Shown: in pieces, positions 1-9,400 of the stretch
Numbering within the stretch: position 1 is the stretch's first letter
Layout of the letters: the number at the start of each line of letters is the position of its first letter
DNA from: an uncultured Streptococcus sp.
GTDB lineage: Bacteria > Bacillota > Bacilli > Lactobacillales > Streptococcaceae
Assembly: GCF_901875575.1 (NCBI RefSeq)
Contig: NZ_CABFMF010000077.1
Span: forward strand, 1-64,000
Direction of reading: 5' to 3'
DNA length: 64,000 nt
The notes under the pieces: model-generated
Told to the model about the DNA's origin: nothing
The model's database searches: none
The model's input: only the letters and a program-made list of their open reading frames with translations
Made by a program: the position numbers and the translations under genes

Positions 1-552
1 TCTCAGCATCCACACTATTTAGAACTGCAGCAAGAATATGGCAAAGATAGTGTAGAATACACCAAAGATTTTGCAGGTAAAATGGTAGAGTCTTTAGTAA
101 CAGAATTGAGTCATTTGGGATACAATCTTTTGATAGAGGGAACTTTACGAACGATTGATGTTCCAAAGAAAACAGCACAACTCTTGAAAAGTAGGGGATA
201 TGAAGTACAATTAGCCTTGATTGCGACAAAGCCTAAGCTGTCCTATCTGAGCACTCTTATTCGATACGAAGAACTGTACGCTATCAATCCAAATCAAGCA
301 CGCGCAACTCCAAAAGAACATCATGATTTCATTGTAAATCATCTAGTTGATAATACACGACAATTGGAAGAACTAGCTATCTTTGAAAGAATTCAAATTT
401 ATCAACGAGATAGAAGTTGTGTATATGATTCAAAAGAAAATACAACTTCAGCAGCAACCGTTCTTCATGATTTACTATTTGGAGAATGGAATCAAGTGGA
501 GAAAGAGATGCTTGAATCTGGAGAAGAAAGATTGAAAGATTTAACTAATTGA
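1..552 (+). CDS. pezT: PezT zeta-type toxin, 3' part of the gene
   Basis: The frame is open from the first base, so the 5' end including the Walker A loop lies outside the window; about 183 residues are visible. The protein matches my memory of pneumococcal PezT, the zeta-type toxin of the PezA-PezT pair, which phosphorylates UDP-N-acetylglucosamine and so poisons cell-wall synthesis. Recognisable stretches are IEGTLRT (near residue 45 of the visible part), the RYEELY segment and ERIQIYQRDRS near the C-terminus. The partner antitoxin gene pezA should lie just upstream, outside the window. PezAT is typical of Tn5252/Tn5253-type elements and pathogenicity island 1, which fits a mobile element covering the left part of this window. 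The gene ends intact with TGA. Confidence 0.9.
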   Translation, partial: SQHPHYLELQQEYGKDSVEYTKDFAGKMVESLVTELSHLGYNLLIEGTLRTIDVPKKTAQLLKSRGYEVQLALIATKPKLSYLSTLIRYEELYAINPNQARATPKEHHDFIVNHLVDNTRQLEELAIFERIQIYQRDRSCVYDSKENTTSAATVLHDLLFGEWNQVEKEMLESGEERLKDLTN

Positions 553-647
553 AATGGTTGTTAGATTTTTGATTTTAAAATACAGCTAAATTTCCAAATT
601 AAGTTCCACCTCTAGTACAAGTGGAAGTTAGTCTGATAAAAATTATA

Positions 648-690
648 AAAACCAGTGGAATTCCGTGTCAGAGTAAGTTCCACTGGTTTT
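648..690. repeat. Hairpin (13-bp inverted repeat) beside the IS630-type element
   Basis: Bases 648-660 (aaaaccagtggaa) are the exact reverse complement of 678-690 (ttccactggtttt), with a 17-base loop. It directly abuts the left end of the IS630-type element. A second, weaker repeat lies at 601-609/621-629 (aagttccac and gtggaagtt). It could act as a terminator for pezT or for the transposase gene, which reads towards it, or be a remnant of a small IS630-mobilised repeat. Function is inference. Confidence 0.6.
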
Positions 691-1530
691 TATAGTTAAT
701 TGAAACAAGAACAAGATAAAAGAGCCTCGTAAAAGGTATTGCAAGTTGGTAATACCTTTTTGAGGTGCTTTTTGATATGAGCCCATGTTTTCTCAATAGG
801 ATTGTACTCAGGTGAGTAGGGAGGAAGAGGTAAAAGTTTATGCCCAAACTCTTCACACAAGACTTCTAGCTTACCCATTCTATGAAATCTTGCATTATCC
901 ACAATAATAACTGATGGTGTATTTAATGTTGGTAAGAGAAACTTCTGAAACCAAGCTTCAAAAAAGTCGTTCATCATCGTCTCTTCGTAAGTCGTTGGAG
1001 CGACTAACTCACCATTTTTTAGCCCTGCAACCAAAGAAATCCTCTGATATCTTCTTCCAGATACTTTACCTCTTATTAACTGCCCTTTTAATGAGCGACC
1101 ATATTCTCGATAAAAATAAGTATCGAACCCTGTTTCATCTTCTGGGTCTTGTTCATAGTAGGTATGGTTCTTTTTTTCGAGTGTAGCCCATTGCTTTGAG
1201 AGCATAGTGGATGGTAGTTGGATGACAGTTAAATTCAGAAGCTATTTCAGTCAAATAAGCATCTGGATTGTCAGTAAGATAGTTTTTAAGTCTATCTCTA
1301 TCAACTTTTCTTGGTTTTGTTCCTTTTACTTGATGTTTTAGCTCTCCTGTTTTCTCTTTTAGCTTTAACCAGCCATAAATGGTATTACGTGAGATTTAGA
1401 AAACGTGTGCTGCTTCTGTTATACTACCTGTTATCTCACAATAGGCGAGAACTTTTTTACGAAAATCTATTGAATATGCCATAAGAACACTATACCACAT
1501 TATGTACTATTTTTGATTCATTCTACTATA
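691..1530 (-). mobile_element. IS630-family insertion sequence, decayed
   Basis: The ends form imperfect terminal inverted repeats. The left end reads TATAGTTAATTGAAAC from 691; the right end, read on the complementary strand from 1530, starts TATAGTAGAATGAATC. Both ends carry TA, the dinucleotide duplicated by IS630-family elements. Inside is one transposase gene on the minus strand, broken by an in-frame stop. It resembles the pneumococcal IS630-Spn1 group. Confidence 0.75.
696..1482 (-). pseudogene. IS630-family transposase, broken by a nonsense codon
   Basis: Read on the minus strand from the ATG at 1482, the gene starts MAYSIDFRKKVLAY and gives a helix-turn-helix N-terminal part, but a TAA stands inside the HTH after the residues AAHVF; reading continues in the same frame with ISRNTIYGW. 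The downstream part (from about 1205) keeps the DDE catalytic core: IIVDNARFH holds the second Asp, and PPYSPEYNPIEKTW is the IS630 signature with the final Glu. The first Asp lies near the 1205 end. The single stop suggests recent inactivation, or a possible short rescue product from an internal start. It would need trans-acting transposase to move. Confidence 0.85.
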
Positions 1531-1600
1531 ATAATGCTTGATTTCATCGCTTTTGTAGCCGAAATGAATCGGAAAAAAGAGCGCACAAAATCCCCTCATC

Positions 1601-2666
1601 TGAAACGTTTGAATGGGGTTTAAAGTTAATTTTTAGAACTTATGTTGGAGTAATGTAGAAGATTGACAGACGTCTTCTGCAGGTATTTTAGAAATACCTA
1701 GAAGCTTAGAAATCTCTTCTCCATAAGTAAAGGCAAAGAGTTCATAAGCTGATTTTCCATTCAAAGCAGCGCGTTTGACACTGTTGACATGCGAACAGAC
1801 GAGATTAATATCCTCTTGAGTTAAGTTGTCAAAAGAAGTTCCTTTAGGTAGAATGTCGCGAATTAGCGTGTGATTTTTCTCAATTCTCCCTTTCTGGTCA
1901 GAGCGATTAGGATCACAAAAGAAGAGTTTACTCTCTCCTCGAACATCCATTTCGATATCATCAACCTTGGCAAACTCTCCACCATTATCGGTAAGGATGA
2001 CAGGGAAGAGTTGACAGAAATCTTTGTCAGCTTGGTGAAGAGTGTTCTTGATATCATAGAGGTGTTTGGTAACCTCAAGGGCAGTTTTATTATCGAGAAG
2101 TCTAGCGAAGATAAAGTTACAGAAAGAGAGATTGAAGGTGAGTAGGACTTTACCTCCCATTCTGCCCAGAACTGTATCCATTTCCAGCCAGTAGTTCAGT
2201 TGGTTGAGGGATAAATAATTTTGGAAATCCTCATAGGAGCGGCCTTTTTTGGCTTCTTTAGGAATGGAAGGTAGATTACTTTTTCTTCTTTCTTTAAATT
2301 TAACGGCTCTGGCTAGGTCAATAGGAGCGATAGATAGGTATCCTTTTCAGATATGTCGATAGACAGTTGAGGAGCTGACATCAAGATTGTGAGTTTTGAG
2401 GATATGATAGATGTGTTGTCCCTTTTTAACCCCATCAGAAATGATTTTATCCATGTCCCAGAAGGTCTTGGAATTGAGGGGAGTTCCTTCACGAGCTTCG
2501 ACAAGTCACTTTTTTAGAAACAGTAGTTGGATTTTTTAGTATGAATTGTCCAATAGCTTTGAAGGTTTTACTGCACTCTAAATCTAATTAAATATCATTA
2601 CCGTCTGAAAGGGGAAGGTGTGTATGTTTTATAATAGTAGACCTCATTTTTAATTCAAACGTCTCA
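1601..2666 (-). mobile_element. IS30-type insertion sequence remnant
   Basis: A 14-base terminal inverted repeat is visible: tgaaacgtttgaat at 1601-1614 and the complement of 2653-2666, tgagacgtttgaat, with one mismatch. Outer bases at both ends are less well conserved, so the true ends may extend some bases further. The enclosed minus-strand transposase gene carries several stops and frame breaks, so the element is dead. It sits between the IS630 copy and the NRPS operon promoter. Confidence 0.65.
1633..2647 (-). pseudogene. IS30-family transposase, multiply disrupted
   Basis: From the ATG at 2647 the minus strand reads an IS30-like N-terminal region (THLPLSDGNDI, a stop, then KTFKAIGQFILKNPTTVSKKV), which resembles the usual IS30 helix-turn-helix for end binding. 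Further stops follow, including a TGA after the residues SSTVYRHI near 2349. From about 2210 the frame is open to the stop at 1633 and keeps an rve-type DDE core: EMDTVLG (Asp), VILTDNGGEF (Asp) and KGRIEKNHTLIR (Glu). The C-terminal half is intact, but the whole cannot make a working transposase. Confidence 0.75.
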
Positions 2667-2781
2667 TACTTAATTACACCATAAAAATCTGTTTTAGACT
2701 AATTTCCACTTCGGTTAGACAAATGTAAGTTACTTTGAGAAGTTACCCTATTTAATAACTTAACTTTTATATTGTTCATTT

Positions 2782-2810
2782 TTGTCAAAAGATTTCTAAA
2801 GTGTTATAAT
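2782..2810 (+). promoter_or_regulatory. Vegetative promoter for the regulator-NRPS operon
   Basis: TTGTCA (2782-2787) and a perfect TATAAT (2805-2810) are separated by 17 bases, the ideal sigma-A arrangement. It lies 45 bases before the regulator start. No other comparably strong promoter was seen before the first NRPS gene, which starts 14 bases after the regulator stop, so this promoter probably drives at least the regulator and NRPS genes. Confidence 0.75.
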
Positions 2811-2814
2811 AAAA

Positions 2815-2840
2815 ATGACCAGATAATTTTTTTGGGTCAT
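2815..2840 (+). promoter_or_regulatory. Inverted repeat, candidate operator for the TetR-type regulator
   Basis: ATGACC (2815-2820) and GGTCAT (2835-2840) form a 6-bp inverted repeat with 14 bases between, just after the -10 box and over the expected transcription start. TetR-type repressors commonly bind such sites over their own promoter. The repeat is short, so chance is possible. Confidence 0.35.
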
Positions 2841-2854
2841 AAATGGAGGGGGAA

Positions 2855-3427
2855 ATGGCGTTTACAGATTTAGAAAAAGAAAATATAAAGAGAAGATTGA
2901 TAAATAGTTGTGAAAAAAAATGGTCTAAATTTGGTTATAGAAAAACAAAGGTTGAAGAATTATGTATTGAAGCAGGTATTTCAAAAGGAGCATTTTACAA
3001 GTTTTACAACTCTAAAGAAGAATTATTCTTGGATGTTATGATTAATGTTCAAAATCGCTTTGTTAATCAAATTTATAGTGGATTACATGAAAATATAACG
3101 AAAAAAGAATTTGCTAACTTATTGAAAAATGTTTACAAAGAATTTGTTAAAATACCATTCATATTTGAAACACAATCTCCAGATTTTATTACATTTATTA
3201 ATAAATTACCAGATGATAAGGTAAAAGAATTGACCTCACGAGGTAATTATGATTTAGATAAGATTATTGGAGAAACAAATTTAATATATTGTGTGGATAA
3301 GAGGTTAGCTTTATCTAGCCTAGGTCTTATATTTTCTCCTATTCCTGAGGAGGAACAAAACTTACTAGAGAAAGTTGGAACTATTGACTTTCTGATTGAT
3401 TTGATTGTTGATAATATTTTTAGTTAG
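2855..3427 (+). CDS. TetR/AcrR-family transcriptional regulator of the NRPS operon
   Basis: The protein has 190 residues with a TetR-type N-terminal helix-turn-helix: residues about 10-55 contain KFGYRKTKVEELCIEAGISK followed by GAFYKFYNSKEELFLDV, the hallmark of the family. The C-terminal part is a variable ligand-binding region. The ATG at 2855 is preferred because GGAGG at 2845-2849 stands five bases before it; the in-frame ATG at 2843 overlaps that ribosome site. It is the first gene of the operon, 14 bases before the first NRPS gene, with a strong promoter and a possible operator upstream. The likely role is control of peptide production and export, perhaps by sensing the product. The lugdunin operon also begins with a TetR-type gene. 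Ligand and sign of control are unknown. Confidence 0.85.
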   Translation: MAFTDLEKENIKRRLINSCEKKWSKFGYRKTKVEELCIEAGISKGAFYKFYNSKEELFLDVMINVQNRFVNQIYSGLHENITKKEFANLLKNVYKEFVKIPFIFETQSPDFITFINKLPDDKVKELTSRGNYDLDKIIGETNLIYCVDKRLALSSLGLIFSPIPEEEQNLLEKVGTIDFLIDLIVDNIFS

Positions 3428-3441
3428 TAATGGAGGATAGT

Positions 3442-6400
3442 ATGAATTTTGAAAATTATAAAATGCCAACAGAAGTAGAGGCGGGATTATTTGCTTTATG
3501 CAATCAAAAAAAGAATAAAAGTCTTTATACAGAGACTTGGTGCTATGAAATTGACTCAAGTATAAAAGTGAGTGATTTAGAGCGTGGTATTGTTGAATTT
3601 ATGAAGTATGCAGAAGGTTTACGAATGAACTTCTTTTCTGTAGATGGTAAAATCAGAAAAAAATTTAATGATTCCAAGGTATCTATAAATAATGTGACAT
3701 CTGACGAAAAAACACTGGAATCTCTTATTTTAGAATATAAAAATCGTGAATATGATTTAATGAATGATTTATTGGTAGAGTTCAGTATATACCATGAATT
3801 AGATAATAATTGTCTATACCTATTGATAAATTCTCACCATATTGTTACAGATGCATGGTCAAAAAATTTGATTCTTTCCGAAATAATGAAGCTAAGTAGG
3901 GGTGAGCTACTAAAAAAAGAGTTAGAATTTCCTATAAAAGAAAGACGAACTGTATCTGATAAAATTAAACAAGAATTTAAACTATATCAGGATGTAATTC
4001 GTAATTATCCTACTAGATTAAATAATTTTTCAAATCACAATGTAAATAATACGGGGTACTCTCTATCTCATTTTTTTAATAAAGATAATGTATCTAAGCT
4101 TATGGAAAATGCATATAAAAATAGAGTTTCTTTATTTTCATATTTACTGAGTCTTTTCTATGTTTATACATGTCATTTTTCCAAGGAAAGTAATTTTAAT
4201 ATCGGAATTCCTTTTGCTAAGAGACTTGATAAGGTAGATGAAGAAAGCTTAGGTTATTTCGTTAAAATTTTACCTTTTGGTTTGAGTAGTAAAATTGAAA
4301 ATATTTTAGATGATATTCCTGGATATTTTAGAGAGACACAAAAATTATTGTTGAAACTTTCTTCATTTCTGCCAATTGATAATAGTAATGATTTAGCCAT
4401 AAATACAGTATTTAGTTTTCAAGAAACCGAAAAAATAGACGGAATAAATAGAGAGTTATTTTTAACTCAAAATGGTGCAAAATTTGAGCTGACTGTTAAC
4501 TTTAAAAAAGCTTATGATGTGATGGCGTGCGAATTTGAGTTTTCTGATGAAGTTTGGAGTAATAATTCATCAGAAGAATTTTTTGAAGGTTTTTGTGAAT
4601 TTATTTACAATATCCTGGATGATCCTAATCTTAAATTATTAGACAATATTCTCTCTATTGATAAAAATAGAAGTCAATCAATTATTAGTGGACCACAAAA
4701 AAGTGTGGAATCTAATATCTATGAGAGATTTTTAATGATTAATAAAAACTCCTCGAAAGTAGCTATTATTGAGGACGATAATGTTATTACTTATAAAGAG
4801 TTAAATGAAAGAGTTAATAAGTTTAGTCGCATATTAAGAGATTACAAGCTAGATTTTGAAATAGTATGTTTGCAATTATCTCGTAGTATAAATTCTATTG
4901 CACTTATTTTGGCTTTGGCTAAAAATAATGTAACTCACGTTAATTTAAGTAGATTGTACCCTGAAGAGAGAGTGAAATTTATTATAGATAGTAGTGGAGC
5001 AGATCTATATATTTCAGATTATGAAATTCCAGATTTCATAGATATAAATTCTATTTTACTTTCTAATCTTTTAAAATTAGAAAAAAATACTGATAACATT
5101 TTTGAATCGTTAGTGGATGATGGAAGTACTTTTAAGAATGCAGATAATAAAATTTTTGAGCTAATTTACACATCAGGAACAACAGGAAAACCTAAAGGTG
5201 TAAAAATAACACAGCAAAATATTTTAAATTTTGTTGCAAATTTTGATCGCTTTTCTCTAAAACAAACGGATATTTTTACTCATTCGACTTCTTATACATT
5301 TGATGCATGGTTTTTTGAAGTATGGATGCCATTATTAAATAATGCGAGCATATATATTATTAAGGATCCAATAATTGAACTTTCAAATTGGGATTTTAAA
5401 GAGAGTATTTATAAGCCAACTGTTTCCTTTTTTACTACATCGTTATTTAATTTGTTAGTGGATAATGGCTTTATTGGTAAACTTAATAGTATCGATAGAA
5501 TATATATTGGTGGCGAAGTAGCATCCGAAAAATTTATTAATAAAGCAATAAATGAGTATAGAAAAAAGATAATCAATGTTTATGGACCCACTGAAAATAC
5601 TTGTATCACTTCTACAATGCTTTTTGATAAAACAATAACCGATGAGATTCCGTTAGGGAAAGTCATCACAAATACTTCAGTTGGTATTGTTAATTCAAAG
5701 AATGAATTTTTACCTCGTGATATTTTTGGAGAGATTGTAATTAGCAGCGATAGTCTTATGGAAGGATATTACAGAGATGACGAAAAAACTCAGGAAAGTA
5801 TTGTATATTTAAGAACAAGTTCAGGTACACTAGAAAAATTTTATAAGACAGGAGATATAGGAAGGATAGGTCATGATTCTTTATTATATTATAAATCGAG
5901 AAAAGATAGACAAGTAAAAATTCGTGGATTTAGAGTAGAGTTATCTGAAATAGAAATGCAAGTTATGAAATTCGACGGAGTAAGTAAATGTGTTGTTGAT
6001 TTTAACAAAGATAATCTAAGTAGATCACTTTCTTTAGTTTATGAAGGTAGTATTTTAAGCAAAGATTTAAGAGAGTATATGATAAAAACATTACCTCCTT
6101 ATATGATCCCGAATGAAATTAAGCATGTTCAAGAATTAAAATTGAATATTAATGGAAAGATTGAGCAAGAGCTGAGTTATATTGAAGAAATCAAAGAAGA
6201 ACACTTGATTGATAAAGAATCAAGTAATAATACTAAAATAGAAAATATTATTTTTGAGGCGATAAAAGAAACTCTACAAATCAAATATGTAAATAAAGAT
6301 GTTGATTTTTATGAATTGGGAATTGATTCGATTGTCTCTATTCAAATTTGTTCTTACTTAAATAACAGAGGAATAGATGTAAAAGTATCCGATATTTTTA

Positions 6401-9400
6401 ATTACCCTACTGTAGAATTATTGACGGAAAGAATCCAACACATAAAAAATAATTCTAATACTTCAGAGTATTTGAGAACTTGGCGAAAAAATAAGTTGTC
6501 GCCTATTCAAAAATGGTTCTTTATTACACAACATGAAAATAAATCTTTAAATCATTTTAATCAGACTTTTCTTATAAAATTAACCCCTTACATTGAGAAC
6601 GATGAGATTCTAAGGGGACTGCGAGAAATTATCGATGTATTTCCGATTTTTAATACATATTTCTCAACAAAAAACAACAAGTGGTATCAAACTATGAAAG
6701 ATACTTATAAGTACTTTATTGAGACTTACAGTGTTGAAAATTATAGTGAGTTTGAAAAATTATTAGCGACTCTTCAAGGGAGTTTAGATATACATGAAAA
6801 ACTATACAATTTTTGTTTAATTAACTTCAATGGAAGGGATTATTTATTCTTTGTCATTCATCATTTAATTATAGATGGTGTTTCCTGGAGAGTTTTTCTT
6901 GATAATTTCTCTAGAAGGTTAATATCCATAGAAGAAAATAGAGGAAAAATTATAGCTCCAAATTTTTCTGAATGGATTAGATATATTGAAGATTATAAGG
7001 TTTCGGAAGATGTTTCTGAGTATTGGAAAAAATTTGAATTATACCCTCAGAAAAATAATGTTCGTTTTTCAACTTTCGATTATGAAGTAATAGAATTTTC
7101 TTCAAGAGAAACAGAACGTTTTAAAGAGATAGTAAATGAAAGCTATTTTGCAGATATGGAAAGTTGTTTACTGTCTATAGTTTCAAATGCTTTTTATAAA
7201 AATTTTATCTCACAAAAATTCTTAGTCAAAATTGAAGGTCATGGTAGACCTTGGAAAGCAGAGCAATTTAACGATAGTTTAGGATGGTTTACTGCTGTTT
7301 ATCCATTTCAAAGTAGAACTAAAGATAATTTAAAAGATAGCATTATAGATATTCATAATAGATTAGGAAGCGTTCCAAATAAAGGATTTGACTTTCAATT
7401 AGAAAATGACTTAAATTTTGATTCTGATTTTTCATTCAATTTTATGGGAGAATTTTATTCAAATAGTTATAAAAATTTTGAAATATGTTCAATGTTTCGA
7501 AAAGACGATTTTGATTTAAACTTATTTTCTACAGATTTGGTGTTATTTGTTCCAATTATTGTGGATGGAAAGTTGCAGTTACGAGTTTCATATGCTAGGA
7601 ATTTAGTAAATGAAACTGGGATTAAAAATACTTTGGAATCCTTTATAAATTTAATGAAAAATTTCATTAAGGGAAGTCATTCACGATATTTACCAGTAAC
7701 CTCTTTGCAAAGTAGTTTATTGCTGAAGGATGTTTCAGAAGTGAATACTGGTGCTTATGTGATTCAATGGAGTGGTTATTTTAAAGAATTTGACTTTTCT
7801 AAATTTCAAAATTCAATTAATAAACTGATTAGAAGCACAGATACTTTAAGAAGCGTTTTTGAATTTAGTGGAACCAATGCTATTCAACTTATAATGAAAC
7901 CAGAAGAATTCTTTACTAATAGCTATATAAAAGCTTTAGATTGGTCAGTTTATTCGAAAGAGGAATCTAAATTAAAATTAGAAACTTACTTAAATGATAA
8001 CAGAAGTAAGGGATTTGATTTGAATAATGGACCACTATTTAGAGTTACAATAGTTAAATTAGGTATTGGGTATTACCTTGTTTTCGAGCATCATCACATT
8101 ATTTTAGATGGTTGGAGTATGCCAATCTTATTTAAAAAATTATCAAGATTTTATAGTGATTCGAACTCAGATGATAACAATAATAATAAACTAGATAGTT
8201 TAAACTCTACATATAGATATATTGAAAATAGGAAAAAAACTTTAAATACTTCAATATATAGAAAAGTTTTTGAAGACTATAATCCTGTTGAATTTTATGA
8301 GAAAAATGAAGAAACTACTGGTCAATACCAATATCTAGGTTGTTTTGAAAATAGTAATAAGCTTAAGTTGTTTTTAAAAAGACACCAAATAACTTTGAAT
8401 GAATTCTTTTTAAGTATTTGGGTTCTAGTATTATCTTTTACATTTGGTCGTGAAGATATCTTATTAGGAGTAAGTTTATCTGGTCGCTCCACATTTCCTA
8501 TAAATATTTTAAATTCTATAGGAATGTTTGTCACTACATTACCATGTAGAATTAAAAATATTGAATATTACACTAATATAAACACGCTTTTTAAAGATAT
8601 TCAAACTCAGTCATCTCAAATGCAAGATAGCGACTTAATATCGTGGAATGATTTAGCTCTTCAAAATGGTTTCAATGTAGACATACAATTTGGATATGTA
8701 TTTGAAAATTATCCTATTAGTGATAAAGACGAGTTCTTTTCATTTGATAAATTCAAAGGTAAGGAAAGAGTGGATTTTCCATTAGCACTCTCAGTAACTG
8801 AAAATATTTCTCAAATTAATTATGAGTTGCATTATAAAGGTGAGACACTTAGTGAAGATGCAATAAAGGTAATAAGTGATTTATTTGATAATATTGTGAA
8901 ATTATTACTTGAAAATAATTTTGATTCTCTCAATGCTTTGAAAGCTGTTCTAATAAAAAATAATAATCTTTATCCTAAAAAAAGAGATACTATCTTTGAA
9001 TTTAAAGATAATTTTTCGTATGAACTAATAAATAACTTTAAGAAGTATGAATCAAGAATTTTTATAAAAAGATTTGAAAATGAACTGTCATATAAAGAGG
9101 TCTTTTTAAAAATTGAAAATATCATTGAAAGGACCAAGATTAAAGATTCGGATGTTGTAGGGATTTTAAGTAATGACAGATATGTGCAGACTCTATTAGC
9201 AATTGCTTGCTTTATTTCAGGAGCAACCTATATTCCTTTAGATGATAGTATGAGTGATGAGCGAATACAGTTTATAATCGAAGATTCAAGTATTAACTGT
9301 ATGTTTACTGATGCAGGTGAGTTTCAAAGATTGGATGGTAAATCTAATCTTGTAGATTGCAACGATCTTGCCTATATTATCTATACGTCTGGAACTACAG

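Noticed and set aside
914..1186. A 90-codon + strand frame within the IS630-type element
   Set aside because: It is antisense to the transposase, whose DDE motifs are clear on the other strand.
1..3400. Left attachment repeat matching the rbgA junction
   Set aside because: I looked for copies of the 37841-37990 sequence in the left part of the window and saw none; the left end is probably outside.
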